From NCBI GenBank assembly GCA_032719365.1, contig CM064872.1, forward strand, positions 52,371,391 through 52,435,390: DNA of 64,000 bases, written 5' to 3'. Under the pieces are notes generated by a model. The model saw nothing but the letters and a program-made list of their open reading frames with translations. It was not told the DNA's origin and ran no database searches. Each line of letters starts with the position of its first letter. Position 1 is the stretch's first letter. Below are positions 36,008 through 46,524 of this stretch, piece by piece. Origin of the DNA: Prinsepia uniflora (Eukaryota > Streptophyta > Magnoliopsida > Rosales > Rosaceae). The translations under genes and the position numbers were made by a program.

Positions 36008-37908
36008 TGACAGGACCCGTCCCAATCCCACTGGGACCACCCGGGGACGTGCCCCGCTCCCGTCTGACAATGACTCTAAACATACTAAAATTACCCTTAA
36101 ATAAAAACCGAACACTTAAATAGATAGATAACGTACAACCACAGTGTTTAAAGCGATACTGTCAGACAAGGGAAAGTAAAATACAACATGTGAGCACGAT
36201 AGTCAGCGTACATTTATTCGGTGCTCAACCTACCCACAAGTGGGTGTACAAGTGCACAGCTAGGCAAACTAAACCTCTGCCTCCTCCACCGGGTCCTCCT
36301 CCTCTATTTCCGTGTCAGGGTCTAGAGGGGTCAGTAAAACAAGGGAGAGTGGGCCAAAAATAATAGTTTAGAAATCAATTTAATAATAAAATAATCATAA
36401 GGTTTTACCCCTCCGTTTTCCAAATCTTGCATGCAGTGAAAATATAATATTATATGAGATCATAACAAATAAACCACAATAATAATCGAAAGGTGAAACT
36501 AACATATCAGTGCACTGTAAAACCCAACCCAAATGATGTCACGGTTCTAAGGCTACGCGTTGCCACTCAGGGTCTCACACCCGAGACTCTCTAGGTACAT
36601 CAACTCCCGGTATCCCGGTCACTGCCCGAGGTATACGAACATGCCTTCCTGAGAGTAAGCAGCCCAACGGGGGTCAACTCCACTCAGTCAGGGCCCCGTG
36701 ACTACTCCAGGGTCCACCCAGGCAGACCCGTTTGACTGGAACCGGGTCGCCGTCGACCCACGGCTTGACCCGTTTCCACCGTACGATTCCGGCCACCATT
36801 TTCGACGGGGTTCATCCCTATAGGGTCGTCTAGGTCTGTTCTACGATTCTACAACCTCAAAATAGAAAAAAAAACGGGAAGAAACTCACCAGTTCGTCAC
36901 TGAAACTCACGGCCAAAGTCTGATCGTCTTCTCCGGCGATCCACGCCGTCTCCGTCGTCCAAACCGGTCCTGATCAACTCGTCTCTCACCCTAGGACATT
37001 TCTAACACCAAACAATCGATTTCCTAGCATCAACATGGGTTGGTTCGAAACAGGGGAGTAAAAACGGGTTCTCGGGTTTTCGACCTTACCGCCGCCGCAG
37101 GCCGCGCCGTCCTCCAGTTATGCTCCTGGGGTCCTCACGGTGCAGACTGGAGCTTCCCCTGCGTCGAGGTGGTGTGGCTGTCGAGGTTTGCTTCTTGGAC
37201 CCGTTTCCTTAGTGTTTCGGGTCTGAGTTTTGGACGGGATTTTCAGACGGGGAAATGGGCTGGTGGTCACCGGTGATGCAGGGTGATGATGAGTAGATGA
37301 TGGTGGTGCTGTGGGTGGTCATCTGGTGCGATGAGGGTGGCTGGTTTGATCGCCTGGTTTGAGAGAAAATGCAAGGAGAAGCACGGGTGATGGGGGGGTT
37401 GTATGTGTTTGTGTGTGTTTGGGAGAAAACAGAGAGATGATCGTGCATGAATAAGGAAAGCAGATGAAAATGAAGGGCTGGGATTCAATTTGGGCAGTGA
37501 TCCTATGGCTGGGATTGAATGGAGGGAAATCAATTAATATAAAATGGGTTAAATAGTGTAATGTTGCTTTATTGGAATAGTATGGGCTTGGATGGGTGAC
37601 ACTTGTCACCAATCCACTGGTTTGATTTAAATATTAGTTGGCACGGATTCCCGTAATAAATTAATATTTTATTCCGTTGTTCTCGGTTCGTAAATTCCGC
37701 TAAAACGCTTCCTTGACCATAACTTCTTCATACGAACTCCGATTTCGGCGTGCCGCCTGTCTACGGATTCGTGACGTCCCGACCTGCGTCATAGTCATGG
37801 GTCAAAGTCCAAATTGTTTCCCGGGTCAAAAGTCAAAGTTTCCCCCCTTCAGGGGCAAAATAGTCTTTTTACATTAAAATATTATTATTCTCGGTTCGGG
37901 TCGCTACA
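36008..37908 (-). repeat. 5' LTR of the chromovirus with a 705-bp internal deletion
   Basis: 1901 bases. After CCACCCAGGC at about 36723 it jumps to the equivalent of 30240 (AGACCCGTTTGACTGG). The other LTR has about 705 extra bases there. The join shows at most one base of microhomology. The end is TCGCTACA instead of TCGTTACA. Confidence 0.95.
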
Positions 37909-37920
37909 GTGAACCTTCAT
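37909..37920 (-). pseudogene. First four codons of the MULE transposase
   Basis: The minus strand reads ATGAAGGTTCAC. With the GTGAA duplication counted once, the frame passes directly into TATGGAGGTGAA at 28813 and below, giving the HYGGEL start typical of plant MULE proteins. This fixes the start codon and shows that the chromovirus split the gene after codon 4. Confidence 0.8.
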
Positions 37921-38699
37921 ACTGAATATTCCTCGGTCATCTACATGCATATACCAAATAGCAACTAAGCAACTAACCACACAATGTGACTCAGTAGTGA
38001 GTGTAGGGTGCAAAATATAACAAAATATTGATTCATAATTCAAAGTGTAACCAATAGTTGAAGTTCAAGGTGAAAAGTGTAACCAAGATATTGAGTACAA
38101 GGTGCAAAGTGTCACCAACAAAACGAGTACATGGTGCATATCCACTAAATGGCCAATCTCTTTTAACATAAACTAACTGAGAGGCACAAAATAAATCTAG
38201 ATATCTTCTTTCAACATATGGTATTCTTTTTCAATACATATGTAAAACTAACGACACAAACTAAATCCATATATCCTTTTTCAACAGATCCTAAGTGAAT
38301 GACATACACTTTGAACCCAAATAGCATAAAATAATGCCATACACCTCATAATCTATGAATAATCCAACTATTTTAAACTCAAATGGTATATTCAATGAAC
38401 AATCTATGAAATTAAAAACCATATAGCAGCTTTAAAGACAATAAAAAACTTACCGTATATTGACTACTCCGCTCCAGGCTCACAAGAAATCATCTTCATC
38501 AATTTTTTCACCGAATTACTTAATCGCCCCGTTAAACCCACAGTCAGACGTCAATTAACTCTCCATATGTTCACCCAATTTCGATCGATTCCAAACCCTA
38601 GAAAGTTTTCCCCAAATTACGATTCGGAGCATGAGCTGGAGACGGAGATTCGTGATTTGGCGTTTGTGGGTTCCAATCTCTTCTAGATAGACTCATACA
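37921..38699 (-). other. MULE 5' flank of the transposase, probable promoter side
   Basis: Non-coding and AT-rich. Short repeats of the AGTACAAGGTGCAAAGTGTCACC type at about 38033-38135 match those near 15900-16220. Confidence 0.5.
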
Positions 38700-38873
38700 T
38701 GGCTTAAGTGTGTCAGAGTGTCAAAATTTCTACTTTTGCCTTTATTTTTCACAGTCACTTAATATCTGTAACAGAAAAGGAGCACAGTGAGTCAATTCGA
38801 TACTTTTATGATGTTATATGAAATAATAACCAACATAGCGTGCAAAAGTCATTTTCGTGCGAATTCAGGGTCC
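38700..38873 (-). repeat. Right MULE terminal inverted repeat (proposed)
   Basis: Read inward on the minus strand from 38873: GGACCCTGAATTCGCACG, then CTATGTTGGTTATT. It aligns with the left end from 14804. A perfect 9-bp flanking duplication is not evident with these ends. Confidence 0.6.
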
Positions 38874-39522
38874 AAATTATATTGTTGTAGAGGTTAAAAG
38901 AAGCACCCTATGCAAATTTCAATCTCAACCACCAAAAGAAATAAAATTTAATTAAACTCGAGATTTCTAGTACTTGTTGGCCTTCGTTAATCGTCAACAC
39001 TAGCTGTCAATAAAAATTATATATTTGTCGAGTGATTTTTAAGTCTCACTTTACTCTTTATGCTAGCTTCATCATATTTCATTTTGCCCATATTCTTATA
39101 TTTCGTGTTTCATGATTTTCGATTTCGCAATATTCCGTCAAATTCATGATAAAAACCGTTGACTTGCTGACCATGTATGAGTATGTTTGTAATTTGAAAC
39201 ATTGTTCCTTTTTAAATTTAATGTAAATTAAAAAATTGATAGTAACATCTTTGAAAAGAAAACTTAAGAAAATTAGCACCCACTCCATTATCTCAATAAA
39301 TCTTTCAATTCGCAATGATTTTTTCTCCTTCTTATGCATTGCAAATCTTTCTATTCGCCAAAAATATAAAGAAGCAAAGACCAAGACCCAAGCTGAGTTT
39401 TTAGACTAAAAATAGACTTATTTATTTTCTTTGTCGATATTTTCAAACTCTTATGGAATTTGGGAAGAATTTTTTATTTAAACATTTGGATTTTCATACT
39501 TTTTGTGGGTTTTGAAAGGGAT
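38874..39522. other. AT-rich flank, no gene supported
   Basis: An open frame at 39079-39384 (minus) is low-complexity and without a recognisable domain. Nothing else seen. Confidence 0.45.
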
Positions 39523-39690
39523 TGGTAGACTTGAAATTTTGAGTATTGGGAATAATTCAATCGTATTATTCTTCTTACTAAGAAGTCTTATATACTTGTA
39601 CGATCCTAATTACAAGTAAGCACACAGAATAAGAAGATCTAACTTTTAGAAGAAAGAAATCAAACTATCTAATTACATAAATTTTGAACA
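39523..39690 (-). repeat. Copia 3' LTR
   Basis: Pairs with 42854-43035. The end base pair has degenerated (TTGAACA where the partner has TTGCAACA). Confidence 0.8.
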
Positions 39691-42480
39691 CTCGACCTCA
39701 AATTGCTGCATAGATATCGCACATGCCCAACGTGTAAGAAAATTTTGATAACACTATTTTTCAAAATAGCCTTGGTGAGGATATCAACCAATCAGTCTTC
39801 TGATCGAATTCCAGGTATTTATGCACTCTTTTTATCTAACTTCTACTTAATAAAGAACCTATCCACCTCAACATGTTTCGTTATGTCATGCTGAACTAGA
39901 TTTTCTGCAATATCACATGCGAATTTATTATCACAATATAGCTTCATAGATTCCTTGGGTGGATAACCTAAGTCTTGTAACAAGAGTTTTTAAGTATAGT
40001 GTTTCTGGATCCCAAACGCAATTACTCTGTATTCAACTTCTACACTAGACCGCTCAACAATATTATGTTTCTTACTTCTCCATGTAACAAGATTGCCCAT
40101 TACAAATGTAAAATGACCAGACCAAATGTCGACTTTCGATCATCCGATGCTCCTGTACAATCTTCGTGAATGCACACATCAACCTTCAAATAATGTTCAT
40201 TCTTAGTAAACATAACTCTTTTCCTAGGAGGGGGTTTCAAGTAGCTCATAATATGCATAACAACATTCATATGTTTCTTTGCCTATTCATGCATGAATTG
40301 ACCCACTACATTTAAAGTATACGCAATGTCCGATAGCATGTGAGTCAAGTACATCAACCTTCCCACTAGTCTTTGATATCTACTTTTGTCAGTATGCACT
40401 TAAGTAGGCTCTACGGATAGTTTCAGTAGGTCTTCTAGAGGCGTACTTGCAGACTGATATACAAGACATATCAGTTTCATGGAAAAAAAATAAGTTATAC
40501 ATTCTTTGAGAAAGAAAGATTCCTTTTCCTGGCCATGATACTTTAATTCCAATAAAGTACTTCAAATGGCTGAGGTTTTTCATCTCAAATTCTCGAGATA
40601 AATAGTTTTTCAGTGCTTCTCTTTCCTCATGATAATTTAATATGATTACTACTTCATCAACATATACAACGAGTGTTGTGATGTTACAATCTATTTTCTT
40701 CAAAAATAAAGTGTGATCTACATTGCTCTGTCTGTAGCCAAAATTCATCATAGACTTTGCAACCTTTTCAAACCATGCTCTTGGAGACTATCTCAATCCA
40801 TACAATGATTTCAATACGCACACCTTATTTTTATGCTTAGAGAGTACTTCACACGAAGGAGGAAGATCCATATGAACTTCTTCTGTCAAATCACCATGTA
40901 GGAAGGATTTTTTACATCAAAATGTTGTAAAGGAAAATCCAAGTTCACTGCTACCAAAAACAGTAGACTAACTATATTGATATTAGGTACATGCACAAAT
41001 GTCTCCATATAATCAATCCCATATTCTTCGATGTATCCTTTTGCAACCAATCAAACCTTAAAATGCTCAATTGTAGCATTTTCTATATACTTTATGGTAT
41101 AAACCCATTGACACAAGCTCCCATGTTTCATATATTTACAAAAAATGCATTCCTTCATCGCTTAATTGTAGCATTTTCTATATGTTTTATGGTATAAACC
41201 CATTGACAGAAGCTCCCATGTTTCATCTTTTTATAAAAACTACATCTCTACATCCAGCTGTTTTCCACCTTAAATCACCCAAGGCTTTCTATACACTGTT
41301 AATAATAGGCACATTAGATAATTGATTCACAAATGATTTAATTGATTTAGACAGACGATGGTTAGAAATATAGTGACCAATGGGATATTTTACTTTACTA
41401 GAAAGGTCAGGTTCATACGTAGCCTTGGGAACACCTCTTGCGACACGATGCAGTAGTTGACTTCTTTGGGGCTTAGGCACATCCTCAACTAACCTTTGGT
41501 TATGTGTATCCGGTCTTCCAGGCACGAGGGACTCCTATGATGTCATATATTCCATTATAACAGTATTTGATGATGTCATCTCTTCCACTATAGTACTATC
41601 GATTAAAGAGGGTAGCATGGATGTTGAGGTGACATTCAAGGGATCTGCATTTGTGACTAGTCACGTGGGTGCTGCAACTGTGACTGGTCATGTGATTGGT
41701 CAAATGTTGTTTCTAGTGTAACCATCCACAGCGTCTAGTCATTGTCATAATTTGTAGCCTTAACTTGCTTATGGTACTCCCCCTGAAGTTCAACATCATT
41801 AGGGAAAAAAAATCATCTTCATGAACACACAATATCAAGTGTAGTATACATTCATTTTGAGGAAGGCTAGAACAACAATATCATTTTTGAGTATAGCCAT
41901 AGCCAAGAAAAACACATCGTAAGGCATGCAATGTGAACTTATTTTGCTAATGTTCATGCATATTAGCATATGAGGTACACCCAATTACATGTGGTAGGTA
42001 GATTGGGTAAGATAGAGCACAATGTTACGAATGTGAGTGCTTGAAGAGGCATATGAAACTTGAGTGCACTAAAGGGCACTAGATTAATCAGATAAATTGC
42101 AGATTTTAGGACTTCTCTCTAATGACTTAAAGGCATGTGTTCTTTAATCAGTGATGCACAAACAATTTCCACCATATGGCGATTCTTTCTCTCTGCAAGC
42201 CCATTTTGTTGGGGTGTGCAAGGACAAGTGATTTGACAAACAATTCCATGTGTCGCCAAATATTTTTGTAAATTTGTACTCATATATTTCCCATCATTAT
42301 CAGAACAAAGAACTTGAATATGGGATGCATATTGAATACTTACTCTCTTCTGGAACTTTTAAAATTAGGAATTCACTTCTCCTTTTGATTTTATTAGACG
42401 TTCCTAGGTCATCCTGGTACAATCATCAATAAATGTAACAAACCAAACATCGGAATGAATTATCGTAAAGAAGCTGAACT
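39691..42480 (-). pseudogene. Ty1/copia pol remains (integrase, RT, RNase H)
   Basis: Minus strand, reading from high to low coordinates. Integrase core near 42150-42330 (VLCSDNDGKYMS, then TPQQNGLAERKNRH). RT start near 40740-40830 (SLYGLR, SPRAWFEK). An open RT piece lies at 40389-40751 (FGYRQSNVDHTLFLKK, VYVDEVVI where the family has YVDD, and LKYFIGIKV). RNase H near 39890-40170 (VMGNLVTWRSKK, VEVEYR, MKLYCDNK, HDITKHVEVDR). The C-terminal LGMCDIYA-like end is near 39710. Many stops and frameshifts interrupt it. A duplicated stretch of about 85 bases (41070-41150 and 41160-41240) lies in the linker. Confidence 0.9.
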
Positions 42481-42853
42481 TTTATGCACATTGTCGAGAA
42501 AGGAAGCATGATGGCTTTTTGCAAGTTCATAAGCATCACAACAGAAATAACTAACATCAATTATAGAAAAAAAAATTAAGAAACAATTTTTTCAAATAAC
42601 TAAATGAAGAATGCCCCAACCGCTGATGCCATAACTTGATATCAAACCTCATTTTTTTTCACCCTAATGACTGGTCGCTACTAAGGCCTTAGTTAATTTT
42701 TTTTTTTTTGAACTATCAGACAGAAGCTAGAAGTAATACGTCACAGTGTCACAGGGATTCAGGGATTCACAGGGTGGCGTTCTTGGTTTTTTTTTTCACG
42801 CAAAAAGAACGGCCTTTTTTCTTTGGGTTTCAAGGAATTCAAGGATACGGCTA

Positions 42854-43035
42854 TGATACAAACTTGAAATTCAGAGTATTAGGAATAGTTCAATCATATT
42901 ATTATTCCCACTAAGAGGCTTTTTATACATTTACAATCCTAGTTACAAGTAATTACATGGAATCCTTCCAAGGTAGGGAGAACTAATTTTTAGGATAAGG
43001 AAACCTAACCATCTAAGTACATAAATCTTGCAACA
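42854..43035 (-). repeat. Copia 5' LTR
   Basis: Plus-strand ends TGATACAAAC and TTGCAACA. Adjacent 42480-42853 is non-coding leader or lost gag and includes T-rich runs. Confidence 0.82.
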
Positions 43036-43387
43036 AAAGATGTTAGGGCTCTTCTAGCTAATGTAATACAACACTACTCCTTTGCTCTCTCAACTAAAAG
43101 TATTTTTTGATGAAGAATCGACTAAACGTACTTTTCCAATGTAGAACTTTGAATCTGTCAATTACCCTAAACATAAATCTCTCCCATATGAAAACGCTCC
43201 ATTCTCTATAAAAGAAAACTTAGCCCACCCTTGAAACTTGGGTGGAAGCTTCTCCAATCCCCATCTTCTAATGGTAGATCTGGGGCAGACTTCCCCTCCT
43301 CCTTCCTTTCCAACCCATTTTCCTTCTTCCTTCCCAAGTAACCCTTCTTCCTCTTCTCTTTAGGTGCCTATTTTATCGCTTCCTCCC
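43036..43387. other. Short unassigned stretch with a TATA-like box
   Basis: Contains CTCTATAAAAGAAAAC near 43216, and an ATG about 55 bases later opening a Pro/Ser-rich frame of about 30 codons that ends before the LTR at 43388. It could be a truncated 5' end of a gene or element, but nothing identifies it. Confidence 0.3.
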
Positions 43388-46300
43388 TGATAGGACCTGT
43401 TCTAAAAGTTCTTAGATAATCATGCCCAGTCTAACTCTCGTCTGACACCTCAATCAATGTACCTTAAATGGCCAAATAGTAAGCTTTCCAGATAAGGGAT
43501 ATACATGTTTTGAAATACAAGCCAACCTGAATCCGTCCTCACGGGGTCACTGCCCACATCCAACCCACTAACCCTAGAGAACTGGAAAAGTATAACCTCA
43601 GTTACTTCTGATGCTTAATACCACTATCCGGATCATTCTAAACCTGATCCTATCATTATGACACTTCAAACATACTATCCCGATTCTCTTAGCATAAAAA
43701 AATCTCTTACAAAACTCCCAAAACTTCGAGAGGTACATAGATCAATGAGAAAAAATACTAACAACCGTGAACATATAAAATACATTTAACTGAAGTCCAA
43801 GTGCAACAAAAAATCATATCAAAAGATCTGTAAGGAAGAGAGAAATAACTTTCATGTTGGTCGGACTTCCAAAAAGCCACCCACGCGCCCCTACGTGCCA
43901 ATGTGGCTCTCTGCGTGTGGACCTCAAGCGTCTGCAGGTGCAGTCGCATGCCTAGTCGCGTGCTACCTCCAACTGAATCGCACACCCGACCTGATCCCCT
44001 ATAATGGGTATTCCGACCCGACTCACAATTCTTCCTTATTTCATGTCCAATTTCAACGTTTCAATAGCCCAAATCTAACAATCCAATCCTAGGAACTTGA
44101 TTCTGCCATGAATTCCATGAAAATGCAACCTAATCTGTCGGTGACCGTGGCCCAACTTCCAAGCTCTTTCGTCGAGCTTCCATAACTAGCCACTATTATC
44201 CTTGACAGGTCTAAACCCGAAAAACACTATACACAACATGCCGAGTCCTACTCCTATCTAAAAGGTAACCTAAAGTACTAAAAGTACCCTCGAAACCCTA
44301 CCAAAAAAAGGATACATATACATTCGAGAGCCCGAGCCTCCATTTTGTAAACAGCCTCGATTCCCGTGCAGCGGACTTATAGGGTTTCAAAACCAAGGAA
44401 AATGTGTGAGTGGACAAAAATAAAGGTTTAAAAAATATATGAATTTCCCTCCTTTTTATAAACTATGCATGCATCAAATTTACCTATAAAACACAATCTC
44501 GAAATATATGCAGTTATAGGAAAATCCAGTAATTTTAGAAACCTGTCCACTATAGATTCATGACAAGTACCATTGTACATACGTTCAGACCAAAGCACAA
44601 ACATAAGAAGAATAGTGAATCTACCAACACATAAACATACCAATTACATAGAACCGATCTCACCATACCAGCTGATCATACGAAGCCCACTCATCATATT
44701 GACTAACCCATCCTCGACATCTGCATACTGAATCACCATATCAATGTGCCTTACCGGTAGGCTAATATCACTCAGGAAAATAGAGCCCCCTTTGGACGTC
44801 CGAGTACCAGGAAAAACAGAGCCCCGCTCTAGACGTCTGGGTAACACTTAGGGAAACAGAGTTAGGCTCTAGAAGTCTAGGTGTGGACCTATCCTAGGAA
44901 AATAGAACCTGGTTCTGGACGTCTAGGTACTAGCCCAAGTCTCAGAGAAATAGAGCCCAGGTTTGAACAACTAAGACACAACCAATCCATACTCGAGGAG
45001 TGTCGTCCCATCACATCACCAATCACATCAATCTAGTAACCTTATCCAATCACACCACAATCACACATAATACTAGTTTTAGGATCTGGAGCCCTCAACT
45101 CGACATCTAAGACTGCTAACCAACATAAACCATCACATATATACTAAGTAGTCACAAAAATATATCACACACTCATTCCATATCTAGAACCAAGTTCAGA
45201 AACCAAAACCAAACCCAAAAACTCAAGCCTAAGTCCAAAACACAGGTACATCCAAAGACCCCGTAAAACGAGCCACTAAAATATTCATAGATTCATATAA
45301 AAATTACAATTCATCAATCATCATCAAAATAAATTAACCACAACATAACACGTGTAAAAACACTTTCCCAAAACTCAGTAATAATCCAAAACTCAATATA
45401 CCCAATTTCCTCGCAAAACGTTCTAAGTTGCAATTTCCGTAAAATCATTAAATCCATAAAATTCATATTTATATAAACTTCAAGAAATTCCCATAATATT
45501 CCATGTAAAATCATCCAAAAATGCATGCATAGGATTTAAGAAAAATAAATTTCACTCACACGTACCTTTCACGGTGTCGAACCGTGTTGCACGCTTCCGA
45601 GTAAAGTTTGAGAATGTCATCTCCTCTCAAAAATCAGTTATAAGGGTCACTAATCATCCCAATTGACTAACATACTAATCCAATAATTTTTCGGGATTTT
45701 TAAACGTATTAAAATTACGCCTGAAACTTTCTAACAGTCAAAATTGCCTCGAGACGATATCCAATCGCCGCAAAAATTGTATCGTTAGATTTGTATGGTT
45801 GAGTATTATACCTTTCATGTTGAAATCACCTTGAAAACTCTCCTCGCATGCCCTTACGCGATGCCCAAAGTGGTTGCACGTGGAAGCCACGAGCTTGCTA
45901 CAGTAGTCACCATCAACCTTGAGTAGACCCTTTGTAAACCGGATCGCCTAGACCCGCGGCTCTGACCCAGCTACTTCTCCTTCGTTTTTCAACATTTTTC
46001 ATTCCTTTTCAACCATTCTACAGGTATCTAACTTAAGAAAGGCATTATGATCTTAAAACCTTACAACCTTACCTCGAATTCATAGTTCCAACTTTCAAGG
46101 TCCATGGCCATGGCATCTAGGGTTGTTCAATGCCTTTCCCACATTCAAAACCTTCCCTTCTTGCTCCAGAATGAGCGTGAGACCTCTAGGGAAACTCGCA
46201 GCTTGCTGAATCCTATGTTCTGGCTCAAAACCTGGAATCTCTTACTCCTTCTCATCCTAAGTTCTCTCTTGAAATCTCCTACTTCATTTTCTGGCTTCCC

Positions 46301-46524
46301 TTCCTCCCATCTCTTTGCCTCTCACACAATCCCACCATTTTTCATGGTTTCGGCTCAACACCACCAAAAACCAACCAACACCCATATAAATAGAAAGCCA
46401 GGTCCGTGGAGGGGAGAAAATATCAGATCTCTAGAGCAAGACACATGGTTGCATCCAATTGGTCATGGTGAAAATGACCAAAATGCCCTTCAAGCATAAT
46501 TACCAAAATGCCCTTGAGGTTCTT
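43388..46524 (-). mobile_element. Minus-strand Tekay-like LTR, interrupted at 46524
   Basis: Starts TGATAGGACCTG and shows the usual LTR landmarks: CTCGTCTGACACC at 43437, the repeat array near 44760-45110, a CACGCGCC block at 43882, a second CCCTTACGCGATG block at 45850, and AATTACCAAAATGCCC at 46499. The sequence resumes after the composite insertion at 50436 (GGCCCAAAAA, then CGTGCCACCTGTCTACG) and fades out by about 50560. The end GTTACA is not found, so the right side is truncated. Confidence 0.7.
44740..45115. repeat. Degenerate GACGTCTGG-type repeats in the LTR
   Basis: Six or more imperfect units with AAATAGAGCC...CTAGACGTCTRGGTA, for example near 44780, 44815, 44860, 44905 and 44950. 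Similar motifs occur at 250-380 in the first LTR and at 25520-25860. Confidence 0.65.

Larger units (their letters stand above)
28819..37908 (-). mobile_element. Near-intact Ty3/gypsy chromovirus (Tekay/Del-like)
   Basis: Full element with LTRs 28819-31432 and 36008-37908, and perfect GTGAA duplications at 28814-28818 and 37909-37913. The primer-binding site is at 35993-36005 and the polypurine tract at 31433-31445. One gag-pol frame runs 35901 to 31468 and is interrupted once by TAG (34086-34084). Domain order gag, zinc knuckle, protease, RT, RNase H, integrase, chromodomain, plus LTRs above 2 kb, indicate the Tekay/Del clade of plant chromoviruses. By hand count the first 715 bases of the two LTRs differ at about 14 sites (about 2%), so insertion is fairly recent. 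It landed 12 bases into the MULE transposase frame. Confidence 0.95.
39523..43035 (-). mobile_element. Decayed Ty1/copia retrotransposon
   Basis: Short LTRs lie at 39523-39690 and 42854-43035 (168 and 182 bases). They share ACTTGAAATT, GTATTRGGAATARTTCAATC, AAGTCTTATA-like and AATTACAT words. The minus strand between them carries integrase, RT and RNase H remains in Ty1/copia order. gag is not recognisable. No matching TSD remains and LTR identity is moderate, so the copy is old. Confidence 0.88.
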
